Assembly (NCBI GenBank): GCA_963921825.1
Contig: OY997593.1
Location: 71,542,513 to 71,606,512, forward strand
From: Erodium maritimum
Lineage: Eukaryota > Streptophyta > Magnoliopsida > Geraniales > Geraniaceae
Length of the DNA stretch: 64,000 nt
Direction: 5' to 3'
Shown here piece by piece: positions 38,300 to 46,340 of this stretch. A program made the translations under genes and the position numbers. Under the pieces are notes generated by a model, which was given only the letters and a program-made list of their open reading frames with translations, searched no databases and was not told the origin of the DNA. Within the stretch, counting starts at the first letter, position 1. The number at the start of each line of letters is the position of its first letter.

Positions 38300-39722
38300 T
38301 ATTAGTCCTGGAACTAGAAAACTCCTTAATAAAGAGTTTTATCACCCCAGACATACTAGTTCTCGTGACTGGTATTTCAAAAAATTCTCGAATGATGAGT
38401 TAATGAATTACAAGAATAAATATTATTCTCACATGGAAAACACTAGGGAAATTAAGACCTTTGTAAAATGGTTTATAAAACAATTTTTAGACCAAACCGA
38501 AAATGAGGTTCTTGTCCTTCAACGATCTTGGAAGACTAAAGCCTTAGGAGAATCTATTAGTTCTCCCTTCCCTCCGGAACAAGACATTGTCCTAGGTAAT
38601 AATATCGAGGCAAGCGCCTACTTGAGCCTCCAGAAAACTGATTATACCCAGGTAACAATCAAGGAAATAAACACTTTAATCCGATCCCAAAATTATACCA
38701 ATACCTTCCTTAATTGTCTAGGCAAACAAATTCTTTCTATAGAAGAGAACCTGTTTTCCTTAAGTCAAATGATTAAAGATCAACTTGATCAACACCAACT
38801 TATGATTGAGAAAATTATTAAGGGAAAAGAAATCAGGCTTGAAGTCCCTAAAAAGGAAGACCTTCCTTTAATACAACCTCCCACTCCAATCCAAGGTTTC
38901 AAAATGGAGACCAACACTGATTTTGTTCAGATTCTCGAACAAAAACTTAAGGCCATGAAGATTGGGGTCCTTTCTTATCAAGAGACTAATGGAGATTCGG
39001 AAAACAAATCTGAAAGTTCTAGTCAAGATCAGGATATAAATAAGATATCTGAAATGTTTGCTGAGCAGTGCGCTATAAATAATATTTATAGTCCAAGACC
39101 CGTAGAAAAACACTATTACAAGAGACCCTCTCCTCAAGATCTTCTGTTTGAAGAATCAGATCCCTTCCAAAATTCGTATTCTGGAAAGGCCATCTATGAA
39201 TGGAATATTGATGGCCAAACCGATAAACAAATATTTGACACCATACATAGAATAATAATGTATTCGACCATTTGTAAGCAACACGGCAACTCAGATAGTA
39301 CAATTGCCTCGTTCATTACTACCGTTTTCGTAGGACAACTTCGGGGATGGTGGGACCATTACCTCACTGACACCCAACGCAAAGAAATCATTAGCCACAA
39401 AAAGATAGTTAAAATGGAAATTGGACCCTCCAATGATGAGAGAGTTACCACGGGAGAAGAAGATGCAGTATACACCTTGTGCCTGTCTATCTTGCACCAT
39501 TTTGCAGGATCTACTGCTCCTATAGCAGAGAAAATTCAAACTCTCCTGCAAAATCTCCGATGTCCCTCCTTAACCCATTTTAGATGGTATAAGGATACTT
39601 TCCTGTCCAGGGTTTTTCAACTTAATAACCCTGATTCAAGTCATTGGAAAGCCATGATGGCTTACCACATCTCTTTGCAGAGAGAGTTCGTCAATCTCTA
39701 CGAACTCAAAACGATGGAATAA
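38292..39722 (+). CDS. Pararetroviral capsid (gag-like) region, 5' part, frameshifted at its end
   Basis: Open for 476 codons. The N-terminal half is Lys/Glu-rich with predicted helices. Residues about 310-460 are the capsid core (EWNIDGQTDKQIFDTIHRI, FVGQLRGWWDHYLTD, FRWYKDTFLSRVFQL). The frame then ends at 39722 out of register: from about 39680 the conserved capsid C-terminal coding continues in another frame (39644-40135), next to a GAGAGAG run. It therefore represents a broken gene rather than a natural stop. Capsid proteins of this family package the genome and carry a zinc knuckle, here in the next frames. Confidence 0.75.
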   Translation: MINISPGTRKLLNKEFYHPRHTSSRDWYFKKFSNDELMNYKNKYYSHMENTREIKTFVKWFIKQFLDQTENEVLVLQRSWKTKALGESISSPFPPEQDIVLGNNIEASAYLSLQKTDYTQVTIKEINTLIRSQNYTNTFLNCLGKQILSIEENLFSLSQMIKDQLDQHQLMIEKIIKGKEIRLEVPKKEDLPLIQPPTPIQGFKMETNTDFVQILEQKLKAMKIGVLSYQETNGDSENKSESSSQDQDINKISEMFAEQCAINNIYSPRPVEKHYYKRPSPQDLLFEESDPFQNSYSGKAIYEWNIDGQTDKQIFDTIHRIIMYSTICKQHGNSDSTIASFITTVFVGQLRGWWDHYLTDTQRKEIISHKKIVKMEIGPSNDERVTTGEEDAVYTLCLSILHHFAGSTAPIAEKIQTLLQNLRCPSLTHFRWYKDTFLSRVFQLNNPDSSHWKAMMAYHISLQREFVNLYELKTME

Positions 39723-40135
39723 ACATCGATTATCAAAATCTTACTTATGGTCAACTCACTACGAGTTGCATAAACGAAGGTTTAACTCTATGCAATGATT
39801 TAAAATTGAAAAATCAACTGAAAAGGCAAAGGGTTACTGAGAAACACCAAATTGGGGAATTCTGTGAGCAATTTTCTTTTGATCAAGGAAAAAAGATAAA
39901 AACCCCAAATCGTAAAGAAAAGGGTGTTAAACCTTATCGAAAAAGGCCCAAGTGGGCCGATAAACCCATCTACCATAAAAATAATTATAAAAGAAAAAAT
40001 TATTATCGAAAAAAATCATGTAATAAAGAAAAACCATTCCTTCCCAACCCGGGAAAAAGAAAAGCTAAAAAAACTCGACATAAAATGTCACAAATGTGGG
40101 AAAATTGGCCACTACGCCAACCAATGTTGGACTAA
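39644..40135 (+). pseudogene. Middle capsid segment in shifted frame
   Basis: The useful part is about 39685-40065: NDGINIDYQNLTYGQL, then a Lys/Arg-rich basic stretch (KRPKWADKPIYHKNNYKRKN). At an A-rich run near 40050-40080 (GGGAAAAAGAAAAGC) coding returns to the original frame. The two shifts are opposite and about 385 bp apart. I describe them only; the ancestral reading is not reconstructed here. Confidence 0.65.
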
Positions 40136-42662
40136 AAAAGCCATTAATGAAATAGAAGATGACCAATTAAAATCACATTTAAAGAAAATTATTCTTTATC
40201 CCTCTGATGATGATGACTCTTCTTCTGAGGATGACCTTGATGTCATAAACGACTCATCCTCGTCTGAAAATTCGGACGATGGTGATAGAAACAGTTGCCA
40301 ATGCAACGCTATAAATTACTGGAAGTCTATTGTTGAGATGAATGGTCTCAACGTTCTCACAGCAGATCAAGATAAAATTGTCACCATGCTTGATGATATC
40401 GGTGATCCCAACCTTAAGAAAAATATTCTTGAGACCCTTATAAAACAGAACAATATGAGCAACCAATCGCCTACCCGGGAAGAACCCTACCAATTAAGTG
40501 AAGTACTCCAACGGTTCCGACAAGCAAGGGTTAAAGAAACCCCAACTTCTCTAAGTGACCTTAAAAGAGAGGTTAACCAATTAAAATCTGAAATAATTCA
40601 AATAAAGCAGAATAATACTGAGCTTTCCCAAAGAATAAGCATTTTAGAAGACAATCATTTTAATGATAATATCATTAATAATGATAGTAATACCACCCCA
40701 GATTATCTTAATCTAATAAGCCAAGTTACTTCACAGAAGTGGCTTGTTCAAGTATCTCTCGTTATAAAAAATGAATTCATACTTGATAACGAAATTGTCC
40801 TTGTAGACAGTGGAGCTGATTATAATTGCATCCAAGAGGGAATCATCCCCACTAAATACTTTGAAAAGACAACTCAATCCCTAACGCAAGCCGGAGGAAA
40901 AGAGCTAAAAGTCAGATATAAGCTTTCAGATGCTCATATCTACAATCAGGGTACCTGTTTACCCGCAGCTTTTATCTTGGTTAAAAATCTTACCCATAGG
41001 ATTATTTTAGGAAATCCTTTTCTGCATGATATTATGCCAATTCTCAGGGTAGATAAAACTGGATTTTCCACAAATATCGGTGGAAAAGAGGTTAAGTTCC
41101 ATTTCATTTATGACCCTCAGACAAGAATGCTCAATGAAGTTAAAGACATTCTACTTGGAAAAGAAAAGCAAATATGCTTCTTGAAAGAAGAAATTCAAAT
41201 TATGAACATAAATTCCCAATTAAAGCAGGAAAATATTCAGAAGAAAATAGAAAAAATTGACAGACAATTCAGGGAAGAAGTATGTAATGATCTTCCCACA
41301 GCCTTTTGGAATAGAAAAACTCATTCGGTTTCACTCCCATACATAGATAATTTCAATGAAAGTCAAATCCCGACTAAGGCTAGGCCAGCTCAAATGAATC
41401 ATGAACAAATGGAGCTTTGTCAAAAAGAAATTATTTCTTTAGAAGAAAAAGGATTAATTAGGAAATCAAAATCTCCTTGGAGTTGCACGGCATTCTATGT
41501 CAATAAAGCTGCTGAAAAAGAACGAGGGGTTCCTAGACTTGTTATCAATTATAAACCTCTGAATAAGGTCTTAAAATGGGTAAGATACCCAATTCCTAAT
41601 AAGAAAGATTTATTAGACAGGTTAAATGATGCCTTAATCTTCTCTAAATTTGACATGAAATCTGGCTATTGGCAGATCCAGATTAATGAATCAGACCGAT
41701 ATAAGACAGCCTTTACTGTCCCTTTTGGTCATTATGAATGGAACGTGGTTCCTTTTGGGCTAAAAAATGCCCCTTCCGACTTTCAAAATATTATGAATGA
41801 AATTTTCAATCCTTATTCTGAGTATATCATAGTCTACATCGATGATGTTTTAGTTTTTTCTAAATCCATAGAACAACATGAGAAGCATTTGAAAATCTTT
41901 AAAAATGCTGTAAAACATAACGGGCTTGTTTTATCCGCCCCAAAAATGAAACTTTTCCAGACTGAAATTCGGTTTCTGGGTCATAATATCAGCCAGGGGA
42001 CAATAATCCCCATTGATAGGAGCATAGAATTTGCTTCAAAATTTCCTGATCATATAACAAACACCAAGCAACTTCAGAGGTTTCTTGGTAGCTTAAATTA
42101 TATTGCGGATTATTATGATAATCTTGCTCAGGATACGGCCATACTGTATTCAAGATTAAAAAAGAACCCTGAGCCTTGGTCAGAGGCACATTCTAACGCT
42201 GTTAGAAAAATTAAAGATAAGGTCAAAAGCTTACCTTGTCTCTCTTTGGCTAACCCAAAGTTTTTCAAAATTGTAGAAACGGATGCTTCTAACATAGGTT
42301 ATGGAGGGATTCTTAAGCAAATAATCCCTAACACTTCAAAAGAGGTTTTAGTTAGATATACTTCGGGTAAATGGAACCTGACTCAATCTAGATACTCGAC
42401 TATTAAGAAAGAAATGCTTTCCATCATTAAATGTGTCACTAAATTTCAAAGTGATCTTCTTAACCAAAAATTCTTGCTACGAATTGATTGCAGCTCTGCC
42501 AAATCGATAATTGAAAAAGATATTAAAAATCTTGTAGCAAAACAGATCTTTGCAGGATGGCAAGCCCAACTATCAGCCTTTGAATTTGATATCGAATATA
42601 TTAAAGGAGAGAATAACTCTCTAGCCGATTATTTAACTCGTGAATTTTTGCAGGGATTATGA
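39924..42662 (+). CDS. Zinc knuckle, aspartic protease, reverse transcriptase and RNase H polyprotein region
   Basis: Open frame of 912 codons (the first ~50 are out-of-frame noise). In order: CCHC knuckle CHKCGKIGHYANQC, an acidic Asp/Ser run, a short coiled coil, the aspartic protease motif VLVDSGADYNCI, RT (FSKFDMKSGYWQIQINESDR, VPFGLKNAP, YIDDVLVFS) and RNase H (IVETDASNIGYGG, KKEMLSIIKCV, LRIDCSSAKSI, NSLADYLTRE). No integrase follows, as expected for Caulimoviridae. Catalytic residues look intact. The end overlaps the ORF4 start (TTATGATGA). Function in family: processing of the polyprotein and reverse transcription of pregenomic RNA. Confidence 0.88.
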   Translation: MLNLIEKGPSGPINPSTIKIIIKEKIIIEKNHVIKKNHSFPTREKEKLKKLDIKCHKCGKIGHYANQCWTKKAINEIEDDQLKSHLKKIILYPSDDDDSSSEDDLDVINDSSSSENSDDGDRNSCQCNAINYWKSIVEMNGLNVLTADQDKIVTMLDDIGDPNLKKNILETLIKQNNMSNQSPTREEPYQLSEVLQRFRQARVKETPTSLSDLKREVNQLKSEIIQIKQNNTELSQRISILEDNHFNDNIINNDSNTTPDYLNLISQVTSQKWLVQVSLVIKNEFILDNEIVLVDSGADYNCIQEGIIPTKYFEKTTQSLTQAGGKELKVRYKLSDAHIYNQGTCLPAAFILVKNLTHRIILGNPFLHDIMPILRVDKTGFSTNIGGKEVKFHFIYDPQTRMLNEVKDILLGKEKQICFLKEEIQIMNINSQLKQENIQKKIEKIDRQFREEVCNDLPTAFWNRKTHSVSLPYIDNFNESQIPTKARPAQMNHEQMELCQKEIISLEEKGLIRKSKSPWSCTAFYVNKAAEKERGVPRLVINYKPLNKVLKWVRYPIPNKKDLLDRLNDALIFSKFDMKSGYWQIQINESDRYKTAFTVPFGHYEWNVVPFGLKNAPSDFQNIMNEIFNPYSEYIIVYIDDVLVFSKSIEQHEKHLKIFKNAVKHNGLVLSAPKMKLFQTEIRFLGHNISQGTIIPIDRSIEFASKFPDHITNTKQLQRFLGSLNYIADYYDNLAQDTAILYSRLKKNPEPWSEAHSNAVRKIKDKVKSLPCLSLANPKFFKIVETDASNIGYGGILKQIIPNTSKEVLVRYTSGKWNLTQSRYSTIKKEMLSIIKCVTKFQSDLLNQKFLLRIDCSSAKSIIEKDIKNLVAKQIFAGWQAQLSAFEFDIEYIKGENNSLADYLTREFLQGL

Positions 42663-44011
42663 TGACCCCTTATAGGGGAGGCCGCAATAATAGCCGATGT
42701 CGCGGATCAGGAAAAGGCAATGCACTTCTTCGCCCAGAACAGACGGTTCCTCTACTAGGGGACTTGTCAACTCTCAACAAACAGCCTAATAGGCAGATGC
42801 CCCCGCATCACAGTTCTCAAACGACGAAGGAAATTCCTTCTCAAGGACCATCCTCCTCTTCAGCATCATATAAGGATGCAGCAGTAAAAGAAACGCCGCC
42901 AGAACTCGAATATTTCGAGAAACCCATATCGGAGCATGTCCTCTACCTTGAGCATGATGATGTCAAGGTAACACCCAAAGACGGGTGGTCTCTAGCCACT
43001 AGATACCTGGAATCACGAGGTTATCCAGGCCTCCATGGAAAGGCCAGACCTAATCTTGAGGTCCTTCTGACTATTACCGGATCAATAACGGTCACCCATC
43101 ACTATCAGAATAATAATCCTGATAGTTTCATTAACTTCAGCAAATGCCATTTAAATAAAATCCTCCTTCCCAGAGAATGGGGGTTGAACCCCAATGGGGA
43201 AAAGGCCATTAGGGTGGCTGAAGGGAAATACATTTATTTTAACTATTGGGATTATGTAGAAGCTTTCTCCAAGGTATTCTACTACCAAAATCCTAAGAAC
43301 AAACATTCTTGGTTCTTTTCTGTTAATCCAGAAATTCTGGAAAAACCAATCCCAAACTGGTTCTTCGAATGGTGGTCAAAATTTGGACCATCCTTGGAAA
43401 TGCTCCCTCAGGAGATCAATGACCTATATAAGCCCTGGTATGATTATAGCCCCCTAACCGGAAACTTGCGAATGTTTGGGCAATGCCCATTTCTATTCAT
43501 TACTAAATTCCATATTCCATGGATTTGGCGATGGTCTTTTTCAATCACGGAAGACAAGCTCCAAATTCCAAGTCTGAGAAGAAATTTCTTCTTCAAATGG
43601 TGGGGCAGAATGCCCAGGGAAGATATTGAAGTCCTTAAAGAAAAAATCAAGAAAGTCATTAATAATGACAAGGCTACTATGCATCAGCAACCAGCCCATC
43701 ACCACATGGAGTTGGCTAAGCTAAGAGAATATCTACAACGGAAATATCCGACAGAATCTGAAGGACAAATAACAGTCAGGGCCTTAGATTTCATGAAACA
43801 ACAGTTCATGGCAGTCTTCCCAGAACAGCCAACAAATACAACCGGAGACGCAATGGAGACGTCATCCCAAGGTTCAATGAATCCAAATTCTTTTCAGATT
43901 CTTGCAGGGGAATCCCAAGAAGTAGAACCTGAGCCGACTCTTGGAGATTACTGGGACTCACTCATAGAAGCAGTAAGCCAGCAAACTCAAGGCCCCAGAG
44001 GGGGAACCTAA
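42659..44011 (+). CDS. Pararetroviral ORF4, unknown function
   Basis: An intact 450-residue frame. The N terminus is Gly/Arg/Ser-rich (MMTPYRGGRNNSRCRGSG). A central aromatic domain (about residues 140-320) has repeated Trp/Phe motifs (YIYFNYWDYVEAFSKVF, NWFFEWWSKFG, RRNFFFKWWGRM). The C terminus is acidic and Gln-rich. No CaMV P6/viroplasmin signature was seen. A downstream ORF of similar size occurs in florendoviruses and could be a counterpart, which I cannot test. It starts by a 4-base overlap with the polyprotein stop, so re-initiation or coupled translation is likely. Confidence 0.7.
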   Translation: MMTPYRGGRNNSRCRGSGKGNALLRPEQTVPLLGDLSTLNKQPNRQMPPHHSSQTTKEIPSQGPSSSSASYKDAAVKETPPELEYFEKPISEHVLYLEHDDVKVTPKDGWSLATRYLESRGYPGLHGKARPNLEVLLTITGSITVTHHYQNNNPDSFINFSKCHLNKILLPREWGLNPNGEKAIRVAEGKYIYFNYWDYVEAFSKVFYYQNPKNKHSWFFSVNPEILEKPIPNWFFEWWSKFGPSLEMLPQEINDLYKPWYDYSPLTGNLRMFGQCPFLFITKFHIPWIWRWSFSITEDKLQIPSLRRNFFFKWWGRMPREDIEVLKEKIKKVINNDKATMHQQPAHHHMELAKLREYLQRKYPTESEGQITVRALDFMKQQFMAVFPEQPTNTTGDAMETSSQGSMNPNSFQILAGESQEVEPEPTLGDYWDSLIEAVSQQTQGPRGGT

Positions 44012-44438
44012 TTATTTTAGCTAATAGCTAGACAGGTTCTAGATGGGGAGGTAAACATCAAGTCTTGTCCATCCTTGCAATAATGCTGAAGACCAAGACA
44101 AACAAAAATGGAGGAGATAGGAATCTAGGTCTCATCCTTGCAATAATATTGAAGACATGGATAAAGTGGAGGTGATAGGAATCCACTATCTTGTTAAAGT
44201 GCTTTAGTGTGCCAATAATATTGACAATGTAAGGTGGAGGGACTCCACCACTTTTATTTGTTTGTGTAGTGGTAAAAATTAAGTGCTTGTCATGATTAGG
44301 AATTTTCCTATAAGAAGGAGTTAGTTCTCCCTTGTAATGTACGCTTGCAAGATTTGCAAAACTAAATAACTAAAGCTTGTGTGTTTTTGCATCCATTGTT
44401 CTTCTTCTTCTTCATCTTCATATTCATATTATCATCTA

Positions 44439-44440
<2 letters not shown>
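44012..44440 (+). promoter_or_regulatory. Pararetroviral intergenic region (promoter/poly-A)
   Basis: Matches 35965-36394. Contains the TATAAG-type box (about 44308). The AATAAA cluster of the 5' copy has decayed here to CTAAATAACTAAAG. Ends in TTCATATTATCATCTACT and (TA)n. Confidence 0.65.
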
Positions 44441-44486
<46 letters not shown>

Positions 44487-44488
<2 letters not shown>

Positions 44489-44850
44489 TTTGGTATCAGG
44501 TACAAACCACCCCTTATTGTGCAAACTACGAACCAATCTGAGCCATAGGATCCGCCCAAAATGATGTCAGCAGAGCACACCAGATGTTGACACGTGGGCG
44601 CGCACTACTGGTGCGCGCGCAGAGTGCTAATAGTTTGGGCGCACAGTGCTGATAGTTTGGCACTATGCTAAACTATTAGCACTGTGCGCCCAAACTATTA
44701 GCATTGTGCGCGCGCGCGGGCAGAGGCGCGCGCGAAGCGGCCACATGTCAGCATCGCGCGTGCTCTGCTGACGTCACTTTGACTGCATCCTGTGGCTTAG
44801 ATTGGTTCGTAGTTTGCACAATAAGGATGGTTTTTACTGGATAGCTACCC
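44487..44850 (-). mobile_element. Micron-like MITE M1, copy E2 (inverted)
   Basis: Starts GGTTTGGTATCAGGTACAAA and ends TTTTTACTGGATAGCTACCC between TA tracts. The central GC-rich region is partly different from E1. A stray 19-bp terminus of the same family (TTTTACTGGATAGCTACCC) follows at 44868-44886 between TA tracts. Confidence 0.75.
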
Positions 44851-44880
44851 TATATATATATATATATTTTTACTGGATAG

Positions 44881-44926
<46 letters not shown>

Positions 44927-44929
<3 letters not shown>

Positions 44930-45310
44930 AGACAATCACGTGCGAACCTCCCTTACGGTGCGAACCTGCGAACCTCAAATCTGGTTTGCGGAAATAGCGA
45001 ATATGGTTTACGGAAATAAGCATCCCAGTTTGCGGAAAAAACAGTTTGAAAAAACAGCATTTTTATGTTGAGAAAATATATGGTTTGCGAAAATAGTGTA
45101 TCTGGTTTGCGGAAATAGCGAATATGGTTTGCGGAAATAAGCATCCCAATTTGCGGAAAAGAAGTTTGAAAAAAAAACATTTTATCTTGAGAAAAATATG
45201 GTTAGAGAAAACACCGCAAAACGAGACCACTATTTCTGCAAACCAGATACACTGCACAAACAGGTTCGCACGTTCGCATCGTAAGCCATGGTTCGCACCT
45301 GATTGCACCC
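44927..45310. mobile_element. Micron-like MITE 'M2', E3, in (TA)n
   Basis: Ends GGGAGACAATCACGTGCGAA and, reversed, GGGTGCAATCAGGTGCGAAC, each followed by further GCGAACC motifs. The interior holds two copies of a unit of about 112 bp (TCTGGTTTGCGGAAATAGCG...). Flanked by (TA)n. No coding capacity. Confidence 0.7.
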
Positions 45311-45311
45311 G

Positions 45312-45339
<28 letters not shown>

Positions 45340-45342
<3 letters not shown>

Positions 45343-45598
45343 GGCTATCGAGTACAAACCTTGTTTCGGGTCAGAACGTAGAACTAATCTGGACCATTGA
45401 TTATCCAAATCGGATGGCCACCGAAATTCAAGGGGGGTGGGGGTGATTGATTACGAAATCAATTACAAGATATGAATTAATTAAAAAGATATTAAAAGAT
45501 ATGCATTAAATCTGGGCCTTTAATTTTACGATCCAATGGCCCAGATTGAAAGTTCTACGTTCTGACAAAAGATACAAGTTTGTACCTGATAGCTATCC
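45340..45598. mobile_element. Micron-like MITE 'M3', E4, in (TA)n
   Basis: Left GGGGGCTATCGAGTACAAAC, right in reverse GGATAGCTATCAGGTACAAA. Both continue to a GTCAGAACGTAGAAC block. AT-rich centre with a GGGGGGTGGGGG tract. (TA)n on both sides. Confidence 0.75.
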
Positions 45599-45617
45599 TA
45601 TATATATATATATATAT

Positions 45618-45940
45618 GGGGTAGCTATCCAGTAAAAACCATCCTTATTGTGCAAACTACGAACCAATCTAAGCCACAGGATGCGGTCAAAGTGACGTCA
45701 GCAGAGCGCGCGCGATACTGACACGTGGCAGATTCGTGCGCGCCTCTGCCCGCGCGCGTGAGCGTGTTGACCACGCGCGCGCACGGTGCTAATAGTTTGG
45801 CGCGCACAGTGCTAATAGTTTAGCACAGTGCCAAACTATTATCACTGTGCGCCCAAACTATTAGCATTATGCGCGCCACGTGTCAGCACTGTGCGCGCCC
45901 ACCAGCAGCGCGCGCGCCCACGTGTCAACACCTACCAACT
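45618..45940 (+). mobile_element. Micron-like MITE M1, copy E5 (right end missing)
   Basis: Starts GGGGTAGCTATCCAGTAAAA and is very similar to E1, but ends at CACCTACCAACT. The last 45 bp or so of the family are missing before (TA)n. Confidence 0.75.
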
Positions 45941-45959
45941 ATATATATATATATATATA

Positions 45960-46327
45960 GGGTTGGTATCAAATACAAACCACCCCTTATTGTGCAAACT
46001 ACGAACTCACCAGGTGCTGACACGTGGGCGCGCGCGCTGCTGATGCGCGCGCACAGTGCTGACACGTGGCGCGCATAGTGCTAATAGTTTGGGCGCACAG
46101 TGCTAACAGTTTGGCACTGTGCTAAACTATTAGCACTGTGCGCGCCAAACTATTAGCACCGTGCGCGCGCGTGGTCAACACGCTCACGCGCGCGGGCAGA
46201 GGCGCGCGCGAATCTGCCACGTGTCAGCATCGCGCGCGCTCTGCTGACGTCACTTTGACCGCATCCTGTGGCTTAGATTGGTTCGTAGTTTGCACAATAA
46301 GGATGGTTTTTACTGGATAGCTACCCC
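45960..46327 (-). mobile_element. Micron-like MITE M1, copy E6 (inverted, complete)
   Basis: Starts GGTTGGTATCAAATACAAAC and ends GGATAGCTACCCC; (TA)n on both sides. Lies head-to-head with E5, making an imperfect palindrome of about 700 bp. Confidence 0.8.
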
Positions 46328-46340
46328 ATATATATATATA

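Larger units (their letters stand above)
36808..44440 (+). mobile_element. Unit-length endogenous Caulimoviridae genome
   Basis: Starts TCATATTATCATCTACT just upstream of the PBS and ends with the same 17 bases (44424-44440), giving a genome of about 7.6 kb. (TA)n lies on both sides. Order: PBS, 376-nt leader, movement protein, capsid-zinc finger-aspartic protease-RT-RNase H region, ORF4, intergenic region. No integrase and no true LTRs, which separates it from Ty3/metaviruses. The order and lack of integrase are those of plant pararetroviruses. Genus not assigned. Three of the reading frames are intact; two frameshifts disrupt the capsid region. Confidence 0.85.

Noticed and set aside
35894-44440. 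LTR retrotransposon interpretation (35894-36424 and 43941-44440 as LTRs)
   Set aside because: No integrase, repeats begin inside the last codons of ORF4, a movement protein is present, and (TA)n tracts rather than target duplications border both pieces.
36441-46320. Frames such as MRAKLLAPCARVVNTLTRAG repeated at three places
   Set aside because: They are translations of the GC-rich centre of the M1 MITE copies, not genes.
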